Assembly: GCA_023390695.1 (NCBI GenBank)
Contig: JAEWCJ010000264.1
Coordinates: forward strand, 1 to 8,628
Origin: Pseudomonadota bacterium
GTDB taxonomy: Bacteria > Pseudomonadota > Alphaproteobacteria > Rhizobiales > Xanthobacteraceae
DNA length: 8,628 bases
Direction of reading: 5' to 3'
How positions within the stretch are numbered: the stretch's first letter is position 1; every line of letters begins with the position of its first letter. The position numbers and the translations under genes are program-made. Below the pieces are notes generated by a model that worked only from the letters and a program-made list of their open reading frames with translations, ran no database searches and was not told the DNA's origin. This document shows positions 1 through 6,461 of this stretch, one piece after another.

Positions 1-9
1 GGCTAGCGT

Positions 10-507
10 TTAGCCTCGCGCCGGGCGTTTGTCGCGGCGCGCGGCCGGCGGCTGATAGGCAATGCGGCAATGGTAGCTGCAATAGGGCACGCCGGCGACC
101 GTCTTGCCGCCGCAGAAATAGAAGTCCTGCGCAGCCGGATCCCCGATGGGCCAGCGGCAAGTCTCTTCCGTCAATTCGAGCAGTGTGCGGCGCTGTCCCA
201 GCGGGACGACGTTCTCGACCGGAGCGGCTTCCGCCTCGACTTCGTAATCATATGCATAGGCCAGCGCCGTATTGCCGCGCATGGCCGGCCGTGCGACCCG
301 CAGCATATGCGTCTGACGGGGCTTGCGCTGCCGCGGCGCCGCAGCGGACGGGCTTTTGGCGCGGCCGGAAAGGCCCAGGCGATGCACCTTGCCGATCACC
401 GCATTGCGGGTAATGCCGCCCAATTCCGCGGCAATTTGGCTGGCTGACAAGCCGTCTGCCCAAAGCTTCTTCAGAAGCTCCACCCGTTCGTCCGTCCAAC
501 CGATCAT
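10..507 (-). CDS. gcrA: GcrA cell-cycle transcription regulator
   Basis: GcrA is an alphaproteobacterial regulator that binds sigma-70 RNA polymerase and stimulates promoters carrying GANTC sites methylated by CcrM. The 165-residue product starts MIGWTDERVELLKKLW and has the family's N-terminal helix-turn-helix (about residues 1-45, with SASQIAAELG and NAVIGKVHRLG). A basic, low-complexity linker follows (about 46-105). The conserved C-terminal sigma-binding region contains CRWPIGDP and DFYFCGG and ends with PYCSYHC; the cysteines are at 117, 132, 143 and 147. The length is close to the Caulobacter protein (about 170 residues). Two tandem ATGs exist at 510 and 507. I chose 507 because the purine-rich GGGAGAGG (513-520) is better spaced from it, but 510 adds only one Met. 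The reading frame stays open upstream to 735; that part looks like non-coding regulatory DNA. It is divergent from argD. Family identity is very secure. Confidence 0.96.
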   Translation of the reverse strand: MIGWTDERVELLKKLWADGLSASQIAAELGGITRNAVIGKVHRLGLSGRAKSPSAAAPRQRKPRQTHMLRVARPAMRGNTALAYAYDYEVEAEAAPVENVVPLGQRRTLLELTEETCRWPIGDPAAQDFYFCGGKTVAGVPYCSYHCRIAYQPPAARRDKRPARG

Positions 508-548
508 CATGGCCTCTCCCGGTAAGCTATCCGGCTGATTTCCCGGCA

Positions 549-553
549 GAATC
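549..553. promoter_or_regulatory. GANTC methylation site, proximal to gcrA
   Basis: GAATC lies about 40 bp upstream of the gcrA start codon. CcrM methylates adenine in GANTC in Alphaproteobacteria, and GcrA acts on promoters bearing such sites, so this is a candidate autoregulatory position. Methylation state cannot be seen in the sequence. Confidence 0.5.
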
Positions 554-569
554 CCTCTTCCTCGCCGGA

Positions 570-585
570 CAGTCAGATTTGACTG
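570..585. repeat. Inverted repeat upstream of gcrA
   Basis: CAGTCA and TGACTG form perfect 6-bp arms around the 4-base loop GATT. One mismatch further out, GG (567-568) can pair with CC (587-588). It sits 60-75 bp upstream of the gcrA start and could be an operator for a dimeric protein or a leader-RNA hairpin. No T-run follows on either strand, so it does not look like a terminator. Confidence 0.5.
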
Positions 586-600
586 GCCCAACGTGACGCA

Positions 601-615
601 GGTACTAATGGTACT
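601..615. repeat. Short GGTACT direct repeat
   Basis: GGTACT occurs at 601-606 and again at 610-615, a 9-bp period. Because GTAC is itself palindromic, the element also reads as two GTAC half-sites. It lies about 95-110 bp upstream of gcrA. A protein-binding role is possible but unproven, and such short repeats also arise by chance. Confidence 0.3.
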
Positions 616-660
616 TGATGACAGTCCGCCGCACGAGATGTCGTATCCCGTGAGCAAAAC

Positions 661-688
661 ACTACAAGATGGCTGGACTCGCCCGCAA
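661..688 (-). promoter_or_regulatory. Possible gcrA promoter with GANTC in the spacer
   Basis: Read on the minus strand, TTGCGG (688-683) and TGTAGT (666-661) are separated by 16 bp. The -10 matches TATAAT at 4 of 6 positions and the -35 is weak. A GANTC site (676-680) lies in the spacer and another (689-693) directly abuts the -35. GcrA-dependent promoters are known to carry methylated GANTC near the core elements, which is why this candidate is preferred. It would give a leader of roughly 145 nt. The call is tentative. Confidence 0.28.
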
Positions 689-786
689 GAGTCTGCAAAC
701 GCGCATCCCCAACCTTCCTCCCGAAAAACCGCCACTTTCCACTGCTTCTTCAGGACGCTGAGGTATGGTGCAACCGCCGCGGTCAG

Positions 787-814
787 TTGACACCGGGATG
801 AGCGGTCCTAAGAT
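787..814 (+). promoter_or_regulatory. Sigma-70-type promoter of the argD-argF-hslO operon
   Basis: A perfect TTGACA (787-792) is followed after 16 bp by TAAGAT (809-814), which matches TATAAT at 4 of 6 positions. Transcription should start near 820-822. That is too close to the GTG at 823 for a ribosome-binding site, which supports translation from the GTG at 883. Confidence 0.6.
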
Positions 815-822
815 GTGAGCAC

Positions 823-844
823 GTGCCGCCCGAAGAGGCGGCAC
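823..844 (+). promoter_or_regulatory. GC-rich hairpin at the 5' end of argD mRNA
   Basis: GTGCCGCC (823-830) and GGCGGCAC (837-844) are perfectly complementary 8-bp arms around a 6-base loop. With the predicted start site near 821 the stem would form the very first nucleotides of the operon transcript. The following ATTTCATTT is U-rich but interrupted, so a classical terminator is unlikely. RNA stabilisation or translational control are alternatives. Confidence 0.55.
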
Positions 845-882
845 ATTTCATTTCCACTTTCGAGACTTTGGGACGCTCTGCC

Positions 883-2088
883 GTGACCTCGCATCTTTTG
901 CCGACCTATGCGCGTGCTGACCTCGCTTTTGAGCGCGGTGACGGTGCTTGGCTGACGGCGACCAATGGTGAGCGCTATTTGGATTTTACCTGCGGCGTGG
1001 CCGTCAATGTGCTCGGACATGCGCATCCCAAACTGGTGGCGGCGCTGACCGAGCAGGGGCAGAAAGTCTGGCACGTCTCCAACATTTTCCGGATTCCGGA
1101 GGCTGAGCGGCTCGCCGATCGGCTTTGCCAGAACAGCTTTGCCGACAAAGTCTTTTTTGCGAATTCCGGCGCCGAGGCCATGGAATGCGCAATCAAGATG
1201 GCGCGCAAGTTTCATGCGGTGAACGGTCACCCGGAGCGGTTCCGGATCATCACGTTTGAAGGCGCATTTCATGGCCGCACGCTGGCCACACTCGCCGCCG
1301 GCGGCCAGAAGAAATATCTCGAAGGTTTTGGTCCGGTCGTCGAAGGCTTTGATCAGGTACCGTTCGGCGACATCGAATTGGTCAAAAAGGCGATCAGCGC
1401 TGAAACGGCGGCGATCCTGATCGAGCCTGTCCAGGGAGAAGGCGGTGTCCGCGTTGTGCCGCCGCAATTCCTGCGGGCGTTGCGGCAGGTTTGCGACGAA
1501 CACGGCCTCTTGCTTGTGTTGGACGAGGTGCAAACCGGCATCGGCCGCACCGGGGAATTGTTCGGTTATCAGCGCAGCGGCATCACACCCGATATCATGG
1601 CGCTGGCCAAAGCACTGGGCGGCGGATTTCCGGTCGGCGCGTGTCTTGCGACGGAGGATGCGGCCAAGGGGATGACCGTCGGCACTCATGGTTCGACATT
1701 CGGCGGCAACCCGCTGGCCATGGCGGTGGGCAATGCAGTGCTCGACGTCGTGCTCGATGACGGCTTTCTGGATCACGTGCGCAAGACGTCCATCCTGCTC
1801 AAGCAGCGGCTCGCCGAATTGAAAGATCAGTATCCGTCGGTGATTTCCGAAGTGCGCGGCGAAGGACTTCTCATCGGATTACGGGGGGGCGTGCCGCAGG
1901 GCGATCTGGTGAACGAACTGCGTGCCGAGAAACTCCTGACCGTCGCTGCCGGTGACAATGTCGTACGTTTGCTGCCGCCGCTTATTGCCGGCGAAGCCGA
2001 AGTCACCGAAGCTATCGGTATGATCGATCGCGCCTGCGCACGGCTTGCAAGCGCGCAGTCTGCAGTCAAGAAGGATGCCGTGGTATGA
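883..2088 (+). CDS. argD: Acetylornithine aminotransferase (ArgD)
   Basis: This is a PLP-dependent class III aminotransferase that converts N-acetylglutamate semialdehyde and glutamate to N-acetylornithine, the fourth step of arginine synthesis in the cytosol. Numbered from the GTG at 883 (401 aa), it has NSGAEA (94-99, phosphate binding), [14 protein letters not shown] (211-224, with Asp214 facing the cofactor pyridine nitrogen), [10 protein letters not shown] with Lys243 as the Schiff-base lysine, and [11 protein letters not shown] (267-277). The N terminus [15 protein letters not shown] is typical of the family. An in-frame GTG at 823 would add 20 residues unlike the family. It is also disfavoured because the predicted transcript begins at about 821 and codons 1-8 would be a perfect hairpin. 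A modest GGGA (870-873) precedes 883. The stop overlaps argF by 4 nt. Succinyldiaminopimelate aminotransferase activity is also possible, as in other ArgD enzymes. Confidence 0.94.
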   Translation: MTSHLLPTYARADLAFERGDGAWLTATNGERYLDFTCGVAVNVLGHAHPKLVAALTEQGQKVWHVSNIFRIPEAERLADRLCQNSFADKVFFANSGAEAMECAIKMARKFHAVNGHPERFRIITFEGAFHGRTLATLAAGGQKKYLEGFGPVVEGFDQVPFGDIELVKKAISAETAAILIEPVQGEGGVRVVPPQFLRALRQVCDEHGLLLVLDEVQTGIGRTGELFGYQRSGITPDIMALAKALGGGFPVGACLATEDAAKGMTVGTHGSTFGGNPLAMAVGNAVLDVVLDDGFLDHVRKTSILLKQRLAELKDQYPSVISEVRGEGLLIGLRGGVPQGDLVNELRAEKLLTVAAGDNVVRLLPPLIAGEAEVTEAIGMIDRACARLASAQSAVKKDAVV

Positions 2089-3014
2089 GCGGCAATAGTG
2101 TGCGTCATTTTCTGGATCTGATCGACATTCCGGCGGACGAATTGCGCGGGATGATCGAAAGCGCGCGGGCCATGAAGACCGCAAGGCAGGCGGGCATGGC
2201 CAAGCGGCCGCTGGCCGGACAGACGCTGGCGATGATTTTCGACAAGCCGTCCACCCGGACGCGGGTGTCGTTCGACGTCGCGATGCGTCAGCTTGGGGGC
2301 GATGCAATCGTGCTGACGGGGCAGGAAATGCAGCTCGGCCGGGGCGAGACGATTGCCGACACGGCGCGGGTCATGTCGCGTTACGTCGACGCCATCATGA
2401 TCCGCACGCTGGATCACAACATCCTCGACGAGTTGGCGCGCCATGCCTCCGTGCCGGTGATCAACGGTCTGACCAAGCGGTCGCATCCCTGCCAGGTGAT
2501 GGCGGATGTGATGACCTTCGAGGAACATCGCGGTTCCATCCGCGGACGGACGGTGGCCTGGACCGGAGACGCAAACAACGTGCTGGTCTCCTGGATGCAC
2601 GCTGCCGAGCGGTTCGAATTCCTGCTCAAGGTCGCCTCGCCGCCAGAACTGAAGCCGAAAAAAGCGCTGCTGGATTGGGCGATGAATTCGGGGGCCGCGA
2701 TTGAGGTCGGCGAGGATCCGGAAGAGGCGGTCAAGGGTGCGGATTGCGTCGTGACCGACACCTGGGTCTCGATGGGTGACGAGCAATCGAAGGTCAACCG
2801 CCACAATTTGCTGAGCCGTTACCAGGTCAATGCCAAACTGATGGCGAAAGCGCGGCCGGACGCCATCTTCATGCATTGCCTGCCGGCACACCGGGGCGAA
2901 GAGGTCACCGACGAGGTGATGGACGGTCCGCAGTCGGTCGTATTCGATGAGGCGGAGAACCGCTTGCATGCGCAGAAGGTCATCCTTACTTGGTGCCTGA
3001 ACGCGGCCATGTGA
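2085..3014 (+). CDS. argF: Ornithine carbamoyltransferase (ArgF)
   Basis: It transfers the carbamoyl group of carbamoyl phosphate to ornithine to make citrulline, step six of arginine synthesis, in the cytosol. The 309-residue protein has the usual length and all signature motifs: STRTR (56-60) for carbamoyl phosphate, HPCQ (134-137), DTWVSMGDE (225-233) of the ornithine-binding SMG loop, and HCLPAHRG (264-271) with the catalytic cysteine. The SMG and HCLP motifs separate it from aspartate carbamoyltransferase. The start ATG overlaps the argD stop (ATGA), implying translational coupling. Its own TGA shares one base with the hslO ATG. No ARG-type operator was recognised upstream, so regulation is probably that of the whole operon. 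Confidence 0.97.
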   Translation: MSGNSVRHFLDLIDIPADELRGMIESARAMKTARQAGMAKRPLAGQTLAMIFDKPSTRTRVSFDVAMRQLGGDAIVLTGQEMQLGRGETIADTARVMSRYVDAIMIRTLDHNILDELARHASVPVINGLTKRSHPCQVMADVMTFEEHRGSIRGRTVAWTGDANNVLVSWMHAAERFEFLLKVASPPELKPKKALLDWAMNSGAAIEVGEDPEEAVKGADCVVTDTWVSMGDEQSKVNRHNLLSRYQVNAKLMAKARPDAIFMHCLPAHRGEEVTDEVMDGPQSVVFDEAENRLHAQKVILTWCLNAAM

Positions 3015-4033
3015 TGAAAAACATCGAAATTCCGTCAAGAACGCCGGCGGCCGAATCCGCTGACGATACGATCCTGCCGTTTGAAGTGGCTGCGCTGGAC
3101 CTGCGCGGCCGCGTGGTCCGGCTTGGGCCGGCGGTGGACGAGGTTTTGTCCCGGCACGATTATCCTGCTCCGGTTGCCAGCCTGCTGGGCGAAGCCGTGG
3201 CGCTCGCAGTCCTGTTCGGGTCGGCCCTGAAATTCGATGGCCGGTTCATTCTGCAGACCCAGACCGATGGCCCGGTGCGGATGCTGGTCGTCGATTACGT
3301 GACCGGTGGCCAGGTGCGTGCCTGCGCCCGCTTCGACAAGAACCGCGTCGCGGCGGCCATTGCGGAGAAAAAGACGGCCTCGTCCGATCTGCTCGGCCGG
3401 GGTCATCTGGCGATGACCATCGACCAGGGCCCGGATATGAACCGATATCAGGGCCTTGTTGCGCTGGACGGCGGCAGCCTGGAAGACGCCGCGCATGAAT
3501 ATTTTCGAAGCTCGGAACAAATCCCGACCCGCGTCCGCCTCGCGGTGGCCGAGGAGTTTCGCAGCGGGCAAACCGACAGTCTCCAGCATCGCTGGCGCGC
3601 CGGCGGGATCATGGTGCAGTTTCTGCCCAAGGCGTCCGAGCGCAAGCGTGTCGCCGATCTCGATCCGGGTGATGCTCCGGAAGGCTTCGAGAAACATGAG
3701 GTGGCGGAAGATGACGCGTGGGTCGAGGGCCGCTCGCTGATCGAGACCGTGGAGGATATCGAGCTGATCGATCCCGCGTTGTCGACTGAAAAGCTGGTCT
3801 ATCGACTGTTCCATGAGCGCGGGGTTCGCGTGTTCAATAACGCAACCGTCGTTGCACAATGCTCATGCTCGCGTGAGAATGTGGAAGCCATGTTGCGCAG
3901 CTTCTCGCAGGACGATCGCGATCATATGGTCGAGAACGACAAGATTGCGGTGACCTGCGAGTTCTGCAGTCAGACCTATATATTTGCCCCCGACGAGGTC
4001 CGGGATTCGGACGACTCCGGAGAGGTCAATTGA
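3014..4033 (+). CDS. hslO: Hsp33 redox-regulated chaperone (HslO)
   Basis: Hsp33 is a cytosolic holdase that is inactive when its four cysteines bind zinc and becomes an unfolding-protein trap when oxidised. The 339-aa product has the N-terminal Hsp33 core (about 20-230) and the C-terminal zinc centre, CSC (Cys283, Cys285) followed by CEFC (Cys315, Cys318). All four ligands are present with the normal CxC / CxxC spacing. It is somewhat longer than the 292-aa E. coli protein because of an N-terminal extension and a short acidic tail. I chose the ATG at 3014, which overlaps the argF stop in TGATG. An upstream in-frame ATG at 2990 lies inside argF and adds eight non-conserved residues. It is the last gene of the argD operon, so the chaperone is probably made together with the arginine enzymes. 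Its end overlaps convergent apaG by 8 nt. Confidence 0.95.
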   Translation: MKNIEIPSRTPAAESADDTILPFEVAALDLRGRVVRLGPAVDEVLSRHDYPAPVASLLGEAVALAVLFGSALKFDGRFILQTQTDGPVRMLVVDYVTGGQVRACARFDKNRVAAAIAEKKTASSDLLGRGHLAMTIDQGPDMNRYQGLVALDGGSLEDAAHEYFRSSEQIPTRVRLAVAEEFRSGQTDSLQHRWRAGGIMVQFLPKASERKRVADLDPGDAPEGFEKHEVAEDDAWVEGRSLIETVEDIELIDPALSTEKLVYRLFHERGVRVFNNATVVAQCSCSRENVEAMLRSFSQDDRDHMVENDKIAVTCEFCSQTYIFAPDEVRDSDDSGEVN

Positions 4034-4418
4034 TAGTGCGGATGCCCGCCCCCGAATCCAGCGAGAAGGCGGGAATTTCAATATCGAAACGTTCGCCTTC
4101 GCCAGTGACCATGCCGTAGCTGCCGGCCATGAATCCGGACGATGTCGGCAGCGGGACACCGCTGGTGTATTCGAAAGACTCTCCTGGTTCCAGCGTCGGC
4201 TGTTCGCCGACCACGCCGGCGCCGCGAACCTCCTGATTTCGCCCTTGAGCATCAGTGATCTGCCAATGCCGGGTCATCAATTGGACGGTGGTCTGGCCCA
4301 AATTGCAGATCGTGATGGTATAGGACCAGAAGAAATGCCCTTTGTCTGGCGCCGATCGCTCCGGCAGGAATTTCGGCGATACTGTGACTTCGATGTTTCG
4401 GGTAATGGCGCGATACAT
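4026..4418 (-). CDS. apaG: ApaG domain protein
   Basis: This is a small single-domain protein (130 aa) with the immunoglobulin-like ApaG/DUF525 beta-sandwich fold. Recognisable blocks are MYRAITRNIEVTVSPKFL at the N terminus, FFWSYTITICNLG (29-41), RHWQITDAQG (50-59), GVVGEQPTLEPGESFEYTSG (68-87) and the C-terminal MAGSYGMV. In enterobacteria apaG is linked to cobalt/magnesium sensitivity and Ap4A metabolism, but its molecular role remains unclear. The start is fixed because an in-frame TGA lies five codons upstream. Its 3' end overlaps hslO tail-to-tail by 8 nt with no clear terminator between them, so read-through antisense RNA is plausible. It is divergent from the OpgC operon. Confidence 0.95.
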   Translation of the reverse strand: MYRAITRNIEVTVSPKFLPERSAPDKGHFFWSYTITICNLGQTTVQLMTRHWQITDAQGRNQEVRGAGVVGEQPTLEPGESFEYTSGVPLPTSSGFMAGSYGMVTGEGERFDIEIPAFSLDSGAGIRTIN

Positions 4419-4530
4419 GTTATGGCCAACTCAATGAGCAAACGAAAGCATTGAACAGCGTCATCTCGGCGCTTGCAACGCTTGATGCGGTCGGCAAATC
4501 TGCCGCAGTTATAGGTCGGAAATCGAAGTA
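4419..4530. promoter_or_regulatory. Divergent apaG / opgC intergenic region
   Basis: These 112 bp separate divergent starts and should hold both promoters. Minus-strand TATAAC (4513-4508) is a fair -10 but no good -35 partner was found. On the plus strand TATAGG (4510-4515) is equally isolated. A perfect 5-bp inverted repeat, CGGCA-AATC-TGCCG (4492-4505), is the only clear structural element. Confidence 0.5.
4492..4505. repeat. Inverted repeat upstream of opgC
   Basis: CGGCA and TGCCG form 5-bp arms around the loop AATC, 26 bp upstream of the opgC start. The central CAAATCTG is identical to the centre of the gcrA-upstream repeat (570-585) read on its minus strand. It may be an operator, but chance is not excluded. 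Confidence 0.35.
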
Positions 4531-5694
4531 ATGGCTCCTACGGTGCCCATAGAGCGCGATCTGCGCCTTGATCTGTTTCGCGGTATTGCCCTGTGGTTGA
4601 TCTATCTTGATCATATCCCATCCAACATCGTGGCGTGGGTTACGATACGGAACTATGGGTTCAGCGATGCGACCGAGATCTTCATTTTCATCTCGGGGTT
4701 CACGGCGGCTTTTGTCTATGGCCGCGCCATGCGCGATTACGGTTTCGTCGTATCAAGCGCGCGCATTTTGAAGCGCGCCTGGCAAATATATGTGGCGCAT
4801 ATTTTTCTCTTCGCAATCTACCTTGCGCAGATCGCCTATGTGGCGCGCAGCTTCGAGAATCCGCTGTATGCCGAAGAAATGGGCGTGCTTGATTTTCTGC
4901 AGCAGCCCGACGTTACGATCCTGCAGGCGCTTCTGCTGAAGTTCAAGCCGGTGAATATGGACGTGCTGCCGCTTTATATCGTCCTGATGGTGCTGTTTGC
5001 GCCGATCTTGTGGGTGCTGTTGCGGAACGCGACGCTCGCTCTTGTCGCGTCGGTCGCCCTTTACGCACTGGCGTGGGAGTTCGGCTGGAATTTCCCCGCT
5101 TATCCCGCAGGCGGGTGGTTCTTCAATCCGTTCGCGTGGCAATTATTGTTTGTGTTCGGCGCCTGGTGCGCGGTAGGCGGCGCGGAGCGGCTGAAAGGAC
5201 TTTTACAGTCGCGCATCACCATAGCCGTCGCCATCGTTTATCTCGTCTTTGCACTCTGCATCACTATGACGTGGCATTTCCCGCGGTTGGCCCCGCTTGT
5301 TCCGAAATGGCTGGCCGAACTCATCTACCCGATCGACAAGACAAACCTCGATGTGCTGCGGTTCGCGCACTTTCTCGCGCTCGCCGCCGTGACGGTGCAT
5401 TTCATTCCTCGCGATTGGCCGGCCTTGAAGTCGAAATGGCTGCGGCCCGCCATCCTTTGCGGGCAGCACTCGCTGGAAATCTTCTGCCTCGGAGTGTTCC
5501 TGGCTTTCGCCGCACATTTCGCCAAGGTTGAGATTTCGGGTGGGGTCGCGATGCAAATCGCGGTCAGTGTATTAGGTATTCTTACGATGATTGCGGTTGC
5601 ATGGCTCTTGTCGTGGTACAAGTCATCTGCAGAACGCAAAGGGACGGCCAGGCCCAAAAAGCCGGACGCCGACCTCGCGGGAGGCGAGGCATGA
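4531..5694 (+). CDS. opgC: OpgC-family membrane acyltransferase
   Basis: This 387-residue polytopic inner-membrane protein is of the OpgC family. OpgC members add succinyl groups to osmoregulated periplasmic glucans and resemble acyltransferase-3 membrane enzymes. I count about ten hydrophobic segments (near residues 15-35, 47-64, 84-104, 145-164, 166-182, 203-217, 231-250, 275-292, 316-333, 341-363). Family-like blocks are RDLRLDLFRGIALWLIYLDH (9-28), DATEIFIFISGFTAAFVYG (46-64), NPFAWQLLFVFGAW (199-212) and GQHSLEIFCLGVFLAF (311-326). The charged tail (about 364-387) should be cytoplasmic. It opens an operon with two exported SGNH-like proteins and ends by overlapping the next start (ATGA). 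No glucan synthase (opgG/opgH) is visible here, so the substrate may be another envelope glycan. The family call is strong, but the acyl group and acceptor are unknown. Confidence 0.85.
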   Translation: MAPTVPIERDLRLDLFRGIALWLIYLDHIPSNIVAWVTIRNYGFSDATEIFIFISGFTAAFVYGRAMRDYGFVVSSARILKRAWQIYVAHIFLFAIYLAQIAYVARSFENPLYAEEMGVLDFLQQPDVTILQALLLKFKPVNMDVLPLYIVLMVLFAPILWVLLRNATLALVASVALYALAWEFGWNFPAYPAGGWFFNPFAWQLLFVFGAWCAVGGAERLKGLLQSRITIAVAIVYLVFALCITMTWHFPRLAPLVPKWLAELIYPIDKTNLDVLRFAHFLALAAVTVHFIPRDWPALKSKWLRPAILCGQHSLEIFCLGVFLAFAAHFAKVEISGGVAMQIAVSVLGILTMIAVAWLLSWYKSSAERKGTARPKKPDADLAGGEA

Positions 5695-6461
5695 AAGCGC
5701 TGATAATGGCGGTGTTTTGGGGGCTTTCTGCCGTTGCTTCGGCTGCGGGCCAGGACGCCATCGTGCCGGCAGTGAAGAGCGACCCTTGCGAGGTGCCCGG
5801 TTATCTGGTGGTGGGAGACGCCAAGCTGGAAGAGGTGGCGAAAGCGGCCAAGGAACGGCGGGAGTTGAAGATCCTGGTGCTGGGCACGGGATCGTCGGCC
5901 TTGGGGGGTGGAGGGGTCAAAGCATATCCTGTCCGATTGGAGGAGGCGCTCAAACGGCGGTTCCCCAGCCTCACGGTTAACGTCGTGACAGAGGCCAAGA
6001 CCCGCCAGAAAGCTGCAGAAATGATCGAGAACCTTGAAAAAAAGCTGCTCGACCAAAAACCCGATCTCGTAGTATGGCAAACGGGTACTGTGGATGCCAT
6101 GCGTGGGGTGGATCCGGACAAGTTCCGGCACACCCTTGATGAAGGCATCGATGCCATTCACGAAGCCGGCGCGGATGCCGTTCTGATGAACATGCAATAC
6201 AGTCCACGCACGGAGTCGATGATCCAGTCCGGCGCGTATGCCGACACGATGCGGGTCGTGGCCCGTGATCGCGATATCCCGCTCTTCGATCGGCTTGAAG
6301 TCATGCGCTACTGGAACGACAACGGCAATTTCGATCTGAGTTCCGGTGCCAGGGACAGTGCGATGGCGCAGAAGGTTCACGACTGTATCGGCCGTGCATT
6401 GGCATCGCTGATCGTCGAAGCAGCAGATCTCGACCGTATAAAAGCGAGCCCGACACAGTGA
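5691..6461 (+). CDS. Exported SGNH-like protein, probable pseudoenzyme
   Basis: This 256-residue protein has a signal peptide (about 1-18, cleavage after AVASA) and a degenerate SGNH/GDSL hydrolase fold. The start ATG at 5691 has a strong GGGAGG (5679-5684) and overlaps the opgC stop. Landmarks align in order with the next gene: KILVLGTGSSA (60-70), VVTEAKT (98-104), PDLVVWQTGTV (124-134), GADAVLMNMQYSP (160-172) and VMRYW (204-208). Catalytic features are missing. The GDS position reads GTG, the block II glycine is replaced by Ala, the block III GTN is GTV, and there is no DxxH near the C terminus. Two serines (68-69) beside the nucleophile position could conceivably substitute. Its only cysteines, Cys33 and Cys232, match those of the next protein. 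I infer a periplasmic, inactive partner or glycan-binding subunit. Confidence 0.72.
   Translation: MKALIMAVFWGLSAVASAAGQDAIVPAVKSDPCEVPGYLVVGDAKLEEVAKAAKERRELKILVLGTGSSALGGGGVKAYPVRLEEALKRRFPSLTVNVVTEAKTRQKAAEMIENLEKKLLDQKPDLVVWQTGTVDAMRGVDPDKFRHTLDEGIDAIHEAGADAVLMNMQYSPRTESMIQSGAYADTMRVVARDRDIPLFDRLEVMRYWNDNGNFDLSSGARDSAMAQKVHDCIGRALASLIVEAADLDRIKASPTQ

Larger units (their letters stand above)
508..882. promoter_or_regulatory. Divergent gcrA / argD regulatory region
   Basis: This 375-bp stretch without a gene separates the two divergent start codons. I see three GANTC sites (549-553, 676-680, 689-693), an inverted repeat at 570-585, a GGTACT direct repeat (601-606 and 610-615), a promoter facing argD (787-814) and a GC-rich hairpin (823-844). 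No CtrA-type TTAA-N7-TTAA box was found. The best DnaA-box resemblance (CTTTCCACT, around 734-742) matches only 6 of 9 positions. The open frames that cross this region in both directions do not look like protein families. Confidence 0.8.

Noticed and set aside
511..735. N-terminal extension of gcrA up to 735
   Set aside because: The extra 76 residues do not resemble GcrA and cover repeats and GANTC sites; the Shine-Dalgarno-like sequence at 513-520 fits the internal ATG.
734..742. DnaA box in the gcrA upstream region
   Set aside because: CTTTCCACT matches the consensus TTATCCACA at only 6 of 9 positions and there is no second box nearby.
808..1776. Long open frame antisense to argD (about 320 codons)
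   Set aside because: It is a typical shadow frame in GC-rich coding DNA, its translation matches no family I recognise, and the sense strand is unmistakably argD.
1827..3038. 403-codon open frame antisense to argF
   Set aside because: It mirrors argF, is His/Arg/Gln-rich as antisense frames usually are, and has no recognisable domain.
4045..4073. CCCGCC / GGCGGG inverted repeat near the hslO-apaG junction as a bidirectional terminator
   Set aside because: The loop is 17 bases, it lies inside apaG, and no T-run follows on either strand.
4420..4614. Short minus-strand frame between apaG and opgC (64 codons)
   Set aside because: It overlaps the opgC start and the divergent promoter region and has no recognisable protein feature.
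5882..5916. G-run cluster in the first SGNH gene as a G-quadruplex or slippage site
   Set aside because: One loop between the G3 runs is 12 bases, longer than the usual limit, and the frame and paralogue alignment continue without interruption through it.
5325..6380. 351-codon open frame antisense across opgC and the first SGNH gene
   Set aside because: It crosses two supported genes on the other strand and shows no signal, motif or ribosome-binding site worth noting.
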